NCBI GenBank assembly: GCA_046154965.1
Contig: JBJXDY010000055.1
Location: 65,107 to 129,106 of the forward strand
DNA: 64,000 bases
Origin: DATKFM01 sp046154965
GTDB taxonomy: Bacteria > Pseudomonadota > Alphaproteobacteria > Dongiales > Dongiaceae
Reading direction: 5' to 3'
The notes under the pieces are model-generated. The model did no database searches and was not told the origin of the DNA. It saw nothing but the letters and a program-made list of their open reading frames with translations. Below, one piece after another: positions 27,089 to 36,000 of the stretch; the stretch's first letter is position 1; each line of letters begins with the position of its first letter. A program made the translations under genes and the position numbers.

Positions 27089-27829
27089 TCATGCCGTGGC
27101 GATGGCGCCCGTGATCAGGCCGGTGACCTCTTCCGGCGAAGTCTGCACGGTCGGTTTGTCCGCCACCTTGCGGCCGCGCCGCAACACCATGATGCGGTCG
27201 GCGACGGCGAAGACGTCAGGCATGCGGTGGCTGATCAGAACGACGGCGACGCCTTGATCGCGCAGATGGCGTATCAAGTTCAACACCTCCGCCACCTGGC
27301 GCACGGAGATCGCCGCCGTCGGCTCGTCCATCAGCACGATCTTGGCGTCGGAAAGGCGCGTGCGGGCGATCGCCACCGCCTGGCGCTGGCCGCCGGACAT
27401 CTGCTTCACCAAGTCGCGCGGCCGCGTCTCCGACTTCAGCTCGGCGAACAGCTGCGCGGCGCGCTTGTACATGGCGCCGTAGTCCAGCACGCGAAAGGGG
27501 CCGATGCCCCTGGTCAACTCGCGGCTCAGGAAAACATTCACGCCGGCGGTCATGTTATCGCACAGCGCCAGATCCTGATAGACGATCTCGACGCCATGTT
27601 TGCGCGCATCCACCGGGCGATGGAACACCGCCTCCTTGCCGCCGATCAGCATCTTGCCGTGGGTCGGCGGGAAATTGCCGGCGATTATCTTCACCAGCGT
27701 CGATTTGCCCGCGCCGTTGTCGCCCATGAGGCCGAGCGTCTCGCCGGGCTGCAGCGACATCGACACGTCGCTCAATGCATGAATGGCGCCGAAATGCTTG
27801 GAGATTCCGGCGAGTTCCAGGACCGCCAT
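27089..27829 (-). CDS. Sugar ABC transporter ATP-binding protein, single-domain
   Basis: A 246-residue ATPase with Walker A GLMGDNGAGKSTLVK, signature MSGGQRQAVAIART, Walker B IVLMDEPTAAIS and switch ISHRMPD. Most ribose-type importers use a duplicated ATPase of about 500 residues. This one has a single domain, like FrcA of the rhizobial fructose importer, and presumably works as a homodimer. It is the first gene of the operon with the permease and GntR regulator. Confidence 0.92.
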   Translation of the reverse strand: MAVLELAGISKHFGAIHALSDVSMSLQPGETLGLMGDNGAGKSTLVKIIAGNFPPTHGKMLIGGKEAVFHRPVDARKHGVEIVYQDLALCDNMTAGVNVFLSRELTRGIGPFRVLDYGAMYKRAAQLFAELKSETRPRDLVKQMSGGQRQAVAIARTRLSDAKIVLMDEPTAAISVRQVAEVLNLIRHLRDQGVAVVLISHRMPDVFAVADRIMVLRRGRKVADKPTVQTSPEEVTGLITGAIATA

Positions 27830-28252
27830 CCGAGCCTTACCTCCCCTGAGAGCCCGAACTCGACGGTCGCAACTCCACCGGTGGGCCGTTTCTTCTTACC
27901 GTGCCGGCGGAACGCCGAACCCGTGTCATTAGAGCAAAGCATCCGCCGCCGTCAATCGGCGGCTGCCAACGCTCTTTTCCTATTTATCTGACAAATCATA
28001 CAAATCGCCTTGACTTGCTTTACGCGCCGCCGTTAGCCTTTTGCACAGGGAACAGGCGGGCCCCTGCGGCGGAGCGGGATCGCATAACGGACGACGGCAA
28101 GGCGTGCCGCAATGCACCCTATCCCTCGCCATCGCGGAATGACTTGATAATCACGGAGCACATCCGGACCTGCAACAGCAGGGCGAGTTTCGACGACTTG
28201 CTAAACCTGGCAGTTATCCGGCGGCACAGCGCCGCCCAGAAAGGGAGGAGTA
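27830..28252. promoter_or_regulatory. Divergent control region of the sugar importer
   Basis: This 423-bp gap separates the ATPase gene (leftwards) from the binding-protein gene (rightwards) and must contain both promoters. Two direct repeats ACAAATC at 27991-27997 and 28000-28006 are candidate regulator sites. A possible + strand -35 box TTGACT (28010-28015) has only a weak -10 (TAGCCT, 28034-28039). I see no gene in the gap. Confidence 0.35.
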
Positions 28253-29239
28253 ATGAATCGGGCATTGGGATTGTTGGCCGTTACCGCCTTCGCAGTAGCA
28301 GCGACAGCGGCGTCGGCCGAGGATAAGGTTCTGGCCATCGTCGTGAAGGGCCTCGATAACCCGTTCTTCGAGCAGATCAACCAGGGCTGTCAGAAGGCGA
28401 ATGCGGAACTGGCGGGCTCAGGTTACACCTGCCTGTATACCGGCCCGGCTTCCAGCGCCGATGAGGCGGGCGAAGTCCAGATCGTCGACGATCTGATCAC
28501 CAAGGGCGTCGCGGCGATCGCGATTTCGCCGTCGAACGCGCCGATGATGGCAAACCTGCTGAAGCAGCGCGCGCCGAGCATGCCGATCATGACGATCGAC
28601 GCCGATCTCGGCGCCGCTGACGCAGGCCTGCGCAAGACCTATCTGGGTACCGACAACTATCTGATGGGCGTGAAGTTCGGCGAGCACCTGAAGAAGCTGA
28701 AGCCGGACGGCGGCACGGTGTGCCTGCAGCTCGGCAACGTGGCGGCCGACAACATCAATGCCCGAGCCGCCGGCACGCGCGACACGCTCGGCGGGGAGAA
28801 AGGTATTGAGCGGTTGACGGGTCAGGGCGGCTGGACCGAAATCGATGGTTGCCCGCTTTACACCAACGACCAGGCCGATCTCGCGAACCAGCAGATGGCC
28901 GACACCTTCCTGGCGAACCCGGATCTCGACGCCTTCGTGCTCGAAGGCGGATGGGCCCAGTTCGCGCCGCAAGCCTATGCCCAGGTCACCGACCAGGTCA
29001 TGGACAAGCTGAAGAGCGGCAAGCTGATCATCGTCGCCGGCGACACGCTGCCGCCGCAGATCGATGCGCTGAAGGCTGGCCGCAGCCATGTGCAGGTCGG
29101 ACAGCGGCCGTTCGAGATGGGCTACAAGGCACCGTTCGTGATGCGCGATCTCGTGGAAGGCAAGGAGGTCGATCCCGTGCTCTATACCGGCCTCGACGAA
29201 TGCACCCAGGAGAATGTGGATACCTGCATCGCCAAGTAA
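28253..29239 (+). CDS. Sugar ABC transporter periplasmic binding protein
   Basis: A 328-residue binding protein of the Peripla_BP_4 (ribose-binding-like) family. Signal peptide residues 1-22 end in ASA. Mature motifs are KGLDNPFFEQINQGC, VDDLITKGVAAIAISPSN, MTIDADLG and the C-terminal PFEMGYKA. Three or more cysteines (GCQKANAEL, YTCLYTG, DGCPLY, LDECTQENVDTC) suggest disulfides. GGGAGGAG precedes the ATG. It is divergent from the ATPase-permease-GntR operon and completes that importer; the exact sugar is unknown. Confidence 0.9.
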   Translation: MNRALGLLAVTAFAVAATAASAEDKVLAIVVKGLDNPFFEQINQGCQKANAELAGSGYTCLYTGPASSADEAGEVQIVDDLITKGVAAIAISPSNAPMMANLLKQRAPSMPIMTIDADLGAADAGLRKTYLGTDNYLMGVKFGEHLKKLKPDGGTVCLQLGNVAADNINARAAGTRDTLGGEKGIERLTGQGGWTEIDGCPLYTNDQADLANQQMADTFLANPDLDAFVLEGGWAQFAPQAYAQVTDQVMDKLKSGKLIIVAGDTLPPQIDALKAGRSHVQVGQRPFEMGYKAPFVMRDLVEGKEVDPVLYTGLDECTQENVDTCIAK

Positions 29240-29263
29240 GCTGGCGGCATTCTGCGACGGATG

Positions 29264-29293
29264 AAGGGGCCCCTTGCGGGCCCCTTCGTTTTT
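29264..29293 (+). terminator. Rho-independent terminator of the sugar-binding protein gene
   Basis: AAGGGGCCC (29264-29272) pairs perfectly with GGGCCCCTT (29278-29286) around CTTGC, followed by CGTTTTT. Confidence 0.9.
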
Positions 29294-29313
29294 CGTATCA
29301 AACGTTGTTCAAA

Positions 29314-30222
29314 TCACAGGGGCAAGGCCGCTTCGGCGGTCAGCCAGTCGCGGAACGCCGAAACCTTGGCGCGCTTCACCGCCGGTTCCGGGTAGACGAG
29401 ATAGTAGGCGAACTTTCCGGGCACGCTGACATTGAACGGCCGCACCAGGCGGCCGGCGGCGATGTCGTTGGCCACCAGGGCGCTGCGGCCGAGCACCACG
29501 CCCTGGCCCTCGATCGCCGCCTGCATGGCGAGCATCCAGTCGTTGAATTGCGGCCCCTTGGCCCAGTCGATGTCGCGCACGCCCGCGGCCAGCAGCCACA
29601 TGCGCCAATCCGGCTCCTCGCCCCGTTGCGACGACCAGTCGGTATGCAGCAGCCGGTGCCAGCGGAGATCCCCCGGCGTGGCCAGCGGATGCTCGCCCTT
29701 GAGCAGCCGCGGGCTGCAGACGGGCGATACCTCGACGTCCATCAGCAGCTCCGACACCAGCCCAGCATAGCGGCCGGCGCCATAGCGGATCGCCACATCC
29801 ACATTTTCGCGGCCGAAATCGACGAGTTGGGTCGAGGCGTCCAGCCGCACCTCCAGATCCGGGCGCGCCTTGCGGAAGCCATCCAGCCGCGGCACCAGCC
29901 ATTTGGCGGCGAAGGAAGGGGTGACGGAAACGGTCAGCAGGTTCTCCGGATTGCTGGCGCCCATGCTCTCCACGGCCTCGGCAAGCTGGTCGAAGGCCTC
30001 GCGCAGCCGCGGCAGGCTGAGCTGGGCGGCGTCGGTCAGCAGAACGGCCCGGTTCTGCCGGCGGAAAAGCTGGATGCCCAGATACTCCTCCAGAGCCCGC
30101 ACCTGATGGCTGATGGCGGCCTGGGTGACGTGCAACTCATCGGCGGCCTTGGTGAAGCTCAAATGCCGGGCGGCGGCTTCGAAGGCCCGCAGGGCGTTCA
30201 GGGGCGGCAGGCGTCGATTCAT
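29314..30222 (-). CDS. LysR-family regulator, GcvA-like
   Basis: A 302-residue LysR-type regulator. The winged HTH spans residues 5-64 (LPPLNALRAFEAAARHLSF, TQAAISHQVRALE) and the effector domain 90-300. The opening RRLPPLNALRAFEAAARH and the later VDVAIRYGAGRYAGL are usual in the GcvA subgroup, which includes glycine-cleavage and beta-lactamase regulators. It is divergent from the DUF1127 gene across a 147-bp region with candidate binding sites. Confidence 0.9.
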   Translation of the reverse strand: MNRRLPPLNALRAFEAAARHLSFTKAADELHVTQAAISHQVRALEEYLGIQLFRRQNRAVLLTDAAQLSLPRLREAFDQLAEAVESMGASNPENLLTVSVTPSFAAKWLVPRLDGFRKARPDLEVRLDASTQLVDFGRENVDVAIRYGAGRYAGLVSELLMDVEVSPVCSPRLLKGEHPLATPGDLRWHRLLHTDWSSQRGEEPDWRMWLLAAGVRDIDWAKGPQFNDWMLAMQAAIEGQGVVLGRSALVANDIAAGRLVRPFNVSVPGKFAYYLVYPEPAVKRAKVSAFRDWLTAEAALPL

Positions 30223-30225
30223 CGT

Positions 30226-30249
30226 TTCGGATCAATAATTCTAATCGAA
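30226..30249. promoter_or_regulatory. Candidate LysR-type operator
   Basis: An imperfect dyad with ends TTCG (30226-30229) and CGAA (30246-30249) contains a T-N11-A core (30232 and 30244) and the pentamer CTAAT (30241-30245), which is the sequence reported for E. coli GcvA contacts. It starts four bases upstream of the LysR start codon, a common autoregulatory position. Confidence 0.4.
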
Positions 30250-30369
30250 GGGATGAGAACTGATCGTTTGTGGACTTGCATAGAGATAGGCATTTTCATC
30301 GTCAACAGCCACCGCAAACAGCGCCTCGACGATAAGATTTTTTGAGGAGGCGCGACTAAGGAGAGCCAG

Positions 30370-30750
30370 ATGACCCGCAAATCTTCTTATGAGTTTACCA
30401 TCAGCGAATACGCTCAGACAGCCCGCGACGAGCGTGCCGTGACCCTGACCCGGTTCGGCTTCCTGGCCATCGCCGGCGCCGACCGCGCCGTCCGCCGCAC
30501 TCTCTCGGCGGTGGCCTCGGGTGTTGGCAGCCTTGTCAGCCGCTGGAACGATTTCAGCGAGCGGCGGGCGATCTACCTGGCCCTGTCGAAGCTCGATGAC
30601 CGCTTGCTCCAGGATATCGGCCTGACCCGGGCGGATATCGAAGGCCGCGCCGCCGAGTTGCCGGTGCACGGGCCGGAAGCGGCAGATGCCGCGCTCGCGC
30701 CAGTGCCGCGGCCGGCCGCTACGGTCCATGAATTCAAGCGTGCCGCCTGA
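30370..30750 (+). CDS. DUF1127 protein
   Basis: A 126-residue protein with a DUF1127 motif in the C-terminal half (AIYLALSKLDDRLLQDIGLTR split as ALSKLDDRLLQDIGL and TRADIEG). Short DUF1127 proteins bind RNA and influence phosphate, carbon or stress metabolism in some alphaproteobacteria; this one is longer than the usual 45-70 residues. AAGGAG lies before the ATG. It is divergent from the GcvA-like gene, so regulation by that LysR protein is likely. A strong terminator follows. Confidence 0.8.
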   Translation: MTRKSSYEFTISEYAQTARDERAVTLTRFGFLAIAGADRAVRRTLSAVASGVGSLVSRWNDFSERRAIYLALSKLDDRLLQDIGLTRADIEGRAAELPVHGPEAADAALAPVPRPAATVHEFKRAA

Positions 30751-30854
30751 AGTTTTCAGTTCCGCGTCCGTCTAACCTCCCTGTTGCCGTTCGGACGGCA
30801 GGTTCCCTCACCGGCCGTCCGTCTCCCAGGCGCTGATCCCGGCGCCGACCCTGG

Positions 30855-30888
30855 CGCCCCTCCCGTCCCCCCGGGAGGGGCGTTTTTT
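30855..30888 (+). terminator. Strong rho-independent terminator after the DUF1127 gene
   Basis: An 11-bp perfect stem, CGCCCCTCCCG (30855-30865) with CGGGAGGGGCG (30872-30882), closes a six-base loop and is followed by six Ts (30883-30888). Confidence 0.93.
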
Positions 30889-31149
30889 CGTGCCGAACGG
30901 CGAAGCGCTGAAAAAATAGGCAAGTGCCTTTCCGAACATCAGGCCCGTGGCAATCAATGCGTCGAAATGCTTGATGGCTTGGTTGTCGACGGACCTGTCG
31001 CTGCAACCGATGCGCAAGCCGAATTCCTGCGCCCCGGCCATGGAACGCTTTGGGCGCGCTTGGAATCTTCCTAAATCCGTTTGCCCGCTGCCGCCGAATG
31101 CTGCGCCACCGCCGCGCGCGATTGCCGCTGCCGCCCCGCCGCAATCCGT
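30889..31149. other. Gene-free upstream region of glnK
   Basis: The stretch holds no supported ORF. It lies between the DUF1127 terminator and the sigma54 promoter, where enhancer sites for NtrC would be expected. I could not identify a convincing NtrC dyad by eye. Confidence 0.4.
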
Positions 31150-31167
31150 TTGGCACGACTCTTGCAA
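31150..31167 (+). promoter_or_regulatory. Sigma54 (RpoN) promoter of glnK-amtB
   Basis: TTGGCACG (31150-31157), four bases, TTGCAA (31162-31167) matches the -24/-12 consensus YTGGCACG-N4-TTGCW at every conserved position. Predicted transcription starts about 12 bases on, near 31177, leaving a leader of roughly 108 bases before the glnK ATG. Confidence 0.92.
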
Positions 31168-31284
31168 TCATCCCATCGGTACGCCGCACAACGATGTATC
31201 GACGCGTCCGCAGATGCCTGCGGCCGCGAACGGTTGAGGTCGCGGTGAAAAGCGCAAGCCAAGCGAAGCGTGGAGGAGCGCGCA

Positions 31285-31623
31285 ATGAAGTTCATCATGG
31301 CAGTGATCAAACCGTTCAAGCTGGACGAGGTGCGCGAAGCGCTCACCTCCATCGGCATCCAGGGAATAACAGTGACCGAGGCTAAAGGATTTGGCCGGCA
31401 GAAGGGCCACACGGAAATCTATCGCGGCGCCGAATATGCCGTGAACTTCGTGCCGAAAGTGAAGCTCGAAATCGCCGTATCCAACGACATGGCCGACCGC
31501 GTCGTCGACACGATCCAGACCACGGCCGCCACCGGACGCATCGGCGACGGCAAGATCTTCGTGTTCGACATGATGCACGCGGTGCGCATCCGCACCGGCG
31601 ACCGCAACGAAGAAGCTCTCTAG
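31285..31623 (+). CDS. glnK: PII nitrogen regulatory protein
   Basis: A 112-residue PII protein that reports nitrogen and energy status by binding ATP/ADP and 2-oxoglutarate. Tyr51, the uridylylation site, lies in the T-loop EIYRGAEYAV; the GRQKGHTE and TGRIGDGKIFV segments bind nucleotide. The ATG at 31285 is chosen over the 31270 start because GGAGGAG precedes it and MKFIMAVIKPFK is the family start. It is 11 bp upstream of amtB, behind a sigma54 promoter, which marks it as GlnK rather than the glnA-linked GlnB. Confidence 0.96.
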   Translation: MKFIMAVIKPFKLDEVREALTSIGIQGITVTEAKGFGRQKGHTEIYRGAEYAVNFVPKVKLEIAVSNDMADRVVDTIQTTAATGRIGDGKIFVFDMMHAVRIRTGDRNEEAL

Positions 31624-31634
31624 GAGACAGGACA

Positions 31635-32966
31635 ATGATAGCAAGAATCTCACGCTCGGCGGCCGGAGGATCGGCTGCGCTGATGACCCTCCTCCTGGCG
31701 CTTCCGCTGCTGGCGCAGGAAGCCGCACCCGAAGTACCGGTATCGACGCTGGATCGCGGCGATACCGCCTGGATGCTCACCTCCACCGCGCTGGTGCTGC
31801 TGATGACCATCCCGGGCCTGGCGCTGTTTTATGGCGGCATGGTGCGGAAGATGAACGTGCTGGCCACGGCCATGCAGTCTTTCGCCATCTGCTGCCTGGT
31901 CACCATCCTCTGGATGGTCATCGGCTACAGCCTGGCGTTTACGGAAGGCAACAGCGTCTTCGGCGGCTTCAGCCGCCTGTTGTTGGGCGGCATGGAGCCC
32001 GGCGGTTCCCATCCCCTGGCTGTAAGCATTCCGGAATCGGTCTTCATGACCTTCCAGATGACTTTCGCCATCATCACCCCGGCGCTGATCGCCGGCGCCT
32101 TCGCCGACCGCATGAAGTTCAGCGCGATGCTCTGGTTCATGGGACTTTGGCTGATTTTCGTTTACGCCCCTATCGCCCATATGGTTTGGGGCGGCGGTCT
32201 GATCGGCGGCATGGGCGTGCTCGATTATGCCGGCGGTACGGTGGTCCATATCAATGCCGGCGTCGCCGGATTGGTGGCGGCGCTGGTGCTGGGCAAGCGC
32301 AAGGGCTACGGCAAGGTGCCGTTCCCGCCGCATAACCTGGTTTACAGCATCATCGGCGCTTCGCTGCTGTGGGTCGGCTGGTTCGGCTTCAACGCCGGCT
32401 CTGCCGTCGCCGCGGATGCGCGCGCCGGCATGGCCATGGCGGTGACACAGATCGCCACTGCCGCAGCGGCGCTGTCCTGGATGTTCGCGGAATGGGTGAC
32501 CAAGGGTAAGCCCTCGGTGCTGGGTATCGTGTCCGGCGCGGTGGCGGGCTTGGTCGCCATCACCCCGGCCTCCGGCTTCGTACTGCCGGGCGGGGCGCTG
32601 GTCATCGGCATTGCTGCGGGCATCATCTGTTTCTTTGCCTCGACGGCGGTGAAGAACGCCCTCGGCTATGACGACTCCCTGGATGCTTTTGGCGTCCATG
32701 GCGTCGGCGGCATCGTCGGCGCCATCCTCACCGGTGTGTTCGCCACCATGGCCGTCACCGGCGCGGCCGATCCCGTCGGCATGCTCGATGGCAATGGCGG
32801 GCAGGTGTTCACTCAGATCAAGGGCGTGGTGGTCACCATCGTCTATTGCGGCCTCGTCACCGCGATTATCTTGTATCTGATCAAGATGGTGATCGGATTG
32901 CGCGTATCGGAAGAAGAAGAACGCGACGGACTGGATCTCAGCCTGCATGGCGAGGTCGTTCCCTAA
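31635..32966 (+). CDS. amtB: Ammonium transporter
   Basis: A 443-residue Amt channel: signal-like N-terminus (residues 1-28) and 11 membrane helices. The two pore histidines are recognised in GGTVVHINAGV and DAFGVHGVGG, and the LFYGGMVRKMN start of the transport domain and the GWFGFNAGSA motif are present. It imports ammonium and is blocked by deuridylylated GlnK, encoded just upstream. The pair forms a sigma54-dependent operon, closed by a hairpin at 33008-33039. Confidence 0.96.
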   Translation: MIARISRSAAGGSAALMTLLLALPLLAQEAAPEVPVSTLDRGDTAWMLTSTALVLLMTIPGLALFYGGMVRKMNVLATAMQSFAICCLVTILWMVIGYSLAFTEGNSVFGGFSRLLLGGMEPGGSHPLAVSIPESVFMTFQMTFAIITPALIAGAFADRMKFSAMLWFMGLWLIFVYAPIAHMVWGGGLIGGMGVLDYAGGTVVHINAGVAGLVAALVLGKRKGYGKVPFPPHNLVYSIIGASLLWVGWFGFNAGSAVAADARAGMAMAVTQIATAAAALSWMFAEWVTKGKPSVLGIVSGAVAGLVAITPASGFVLPGGALVIGIAAGIICFFASTAVKNALGYDDSLDAFGVHGVGGIVGAILTGVFATMAVTGAADPVGMLDGNGGQVFTQIKGVVVTIVYCGLVTAIILYLIKMVIGLRVSEEEERDGLDLSLHGEVVP

Positions 32967-33007
32967 AGGAACGTGACCAACACGCTATTCGGCCTGCTGA
33001 GAAACCA

Positions 33008-33048
33008 CCGGCCCCGGAGGCGATCCCCTCCGGGGCCGGACCAATTTT
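33008..33048. terminator. Hairpin terminator between amtB and the convergent oxidoreductase
   Basis: A perfect 13-bp stem, CCGGCCCCGGAGG (33008-33020) with CCTCCGGGGCCGG (33027-33039), closes a six-base loop. A short ATTTT follows on the + strand and GGTTTC on the minus strand, so it may end both mRNAs. The T-runs are weak. Confidence 0.7.
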
Positions 33049-33061
33049 GGAGCTGTGCGAT

Positions 33062-36000
33062 CTACTCGGCAGCTTGCCGCGCCGCCGCGGGCACGCGCCA
33101 GGCGGCTAGGAGTTCGGCCTCTCGCATCTTTGCCCGATCAAGATGGGATTGCTTCACATGGCCATAGCCGCGGATCTGCTCCGGGATGCTGGCGATATCG
33201 ATCGCGAGCCCGTGGTTGTCGCGGTTCAGCGCAGCAAGCAGCTCGCCGACGGTGCGTTCGTAATCGGCGATCAGTTGCCGTTCGAGTTTGCGCTCGGCCG
33301 CGTAGCCGAAGATATCGAAGGCGCTGCCGCGCAGCCCTTTGAACTTCGCCAGCAGCCGGAAAGCGGTCAGCACCCATGGTCCATAGCGGCGCTTCGTAGG
33401 GTGACCGCTGGCCGGATCCTTCTCGGACCAGAGCGGCGGCGCCAGGTTGAACTCCAGGCGGTAGTCGCCCTCGAACCGCGCCGATATCTGCTTCTTGAAG
33501 CTGCCGTCGGTATAGAGCCGCGCCACTTCATACTCGTCCTTGTAGGCGAGCAGCTTGAAGTAATACCGGGCCACCGCCTCGGCAAGGCCATGCAGGCCCG
33601 GCGCGCGCTCCTGCTCGGCGCGTAACACCCGCTCCACCAGCGCCTTGTAGCGGCCGGCATAGGCCTCGTTCTGATAGCCGGTCAGGAACTCAACGCGTCG
33701 CGCCACCATCTCCTCCAGCGTCGCCGCCAGTTGATGGCTCGGCGGCGGTGGGTTCGCCGCGGCGACAGCTGTTTCCACCGCACGCCGGTCATGGGCGGCG
33801 CGGCGGCCCCAGAGGAAGGCCTGTTTGTTGGACTCGATGGCCGTGGCGTTCAGTTCGATCGCCCGCTCGAGAGCGGCCGACGACACCGGCACCAGGCCCT
33901 TCTGATAGGCATAGCCCAGCATGAACAGGTTGGTGGCGATGGAATCGCCCATCAGCGTGGTGGCAATATGGGTGCCGTCGATGAATTCGGTGCGCGAAGC
34001 GCCCGTCGCCTGCTCGATCAGCCGCTCCAACTCGGCGGCAGGAAACTTCATGTCAGGCTTGCGGCTGAAATCGCCGGTCACGGAGGCGTGGGAATTGATG
34101 ATCGACCAGGTCTTGCCCTGCTGCACCTTGGCGAGGCTGTCGAAGCTGGCGGAGGTTACCATGTCGCAGCCCAGCAGCAGCCGGGCGCTGCCGGCGGCGA
34201 TGCGCACGGCGTGGATGTCTTCCGGCTTCTGCGCGATGCGCATATGGGTGAACACGGCGCCGCCTTTCTGCGCCAGGCCGGTCATGTCCAGCGACGTGCA
34301 ACCCTTGCCCTCCAGATGGGCCGCCATGCCCAGGAGGGCGCCGATGGTTACGACGCCGGTGCCGCCGACGCCGGTAATCAGCATGCCGTAGGGCTCATCC
34401 AATGGCGGCAGTTTCGGTTCCGGCAACGCCGGGAATTCCGCCGTGTTGCGCCCAGCAGCCTTGCGCTTTTTCAACTTGCCGCCATGGACAGTGACGAAGC
34501 TGGGGCAGAAGCCCTTGAGGCAGGAGAAATCCTTGTTGCAGGACGACTGATCGATCACCCGCTTGCGGCCGAACTCGGTCTCCACGGGGACCACCGACAG
34601 GCAGTTGGATTGCACGCCGCAATCGCCGCAGCCTTCGCAGACCAGCTCGTTGATCACTACGCGCTTGTCGGGGTCGGGCATCAGACCGCGCTTGCGCCGC
34701 CGCCGCTTCTCCGCAGCACAGGTCTGGTCGTAGATGATGATGGTGGTGCCGGGGAATTCGCGGAAGTCGCGCTGCACCTGGTCCAGATCGTCGCGGTGAT
34801 GCACGGTGGTGCCCGGCGGGAAGACGCCGCCGGTCGGGTATTTCTCCGGCTCGTCGCTGACGACGGCGATGCGCTGCACGCCTTCGGCCGCGACCTGATG
34901 GGCGATCATCGGCACGTCCAGTGGCCCGTCCATCGGCTGCCCGCCGGTCATCGCCACGGCATCGTTGTAGAGGATCTTGTAGGTGATGTTCACGCCGGCG
35001 GCGACGCAGGCGCGGATCGCCAGAAGGCCGGAATGGTAGTAGGTGCCGTCGCCCAGGTTCTGGAACACATGGCCAGTCTTGCTGAACGGCGCCTGGCCGA
35101 TCCAGGTGGCGCCTTCGCCGCCCATCTGGGTGAAGGTGTCGGTGCTGCGGTCCATCCACTGCACCATGTAGTGGCAGCCGATGCCCGCCAGCGCCCGGCT
35201 GCCCTCGGGCACGCGGGTCGAGGTGTTGTGGGGACAGCCGGAGCAGAAATAGGGCAGGCGGGAGATCGGCGCCTTCTGCGCCTCCAGCGCCTTTTCCTTT
35301 TCGGCCAGGAAGGCAAGGCGCTGCTCGATCTCTGGGCTGGAGTGGAAGCGGGCGATGCGCTTGGCGATGACGCGGGCAATGCGCGCCGGCGTCAGCTCAT
35401 CGGCCGAAGGCAGGATCCAATTGCGCTCCTCGTCGAACTTGCCGATGACCCGCGGCCGCACATTCTCCTTCCAGTTATAGAGCTGCTCCTTGAACTGGTT
35501 CTCCATGAGCGCGCGCTTTTCCTCGACGACCAGGATTTCCTCCAGCCCTTCCGCGAACTGGCGCACGCCCTCGCGTTCCAGAGGCCAGGTCATGCCGACC
35601 TTGTAGATGGAAAGGCCGATGTCCCGGGCATAGGCTTCGTCGATGCCCAGATCGTCCAGCGCCTGCCGCACATCCAGATAAGACTTGCCGGCAGTGACGA
35701 TGCCGAAGCGCCGCTTCGGCCCGTCGATGATCGTGCGGTTCAGCTTGTTGGCGCGGGCATAGGCCAGGGCGGCATAGGCCTTGTATTTGTGCAGCCGCAT
35801 TTCCTGCTGCAGCGGCGTGTCGGGCCAGCGGATCTGCAGGCCCTCCGGCGGCATGTCGAAATCGGTGGGCGTCGCGATATCCACCCGGCTGGGATCGACA
35901 TAGACCGAGGCGGCGCTATCCATGGTCTCGGACGTCACCTTGAACGCCACCCAGCAGCCGGAATATCGCGACATGGCCCAGCCATGCAGGCCCATATCCA

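Noticed and set aside
31650..32948. 432-residue open frame on the minus strand
   Set aside because: It is antisense to amtB, and its histidine-rich composition is that of a reverse-read membrane protein gene.
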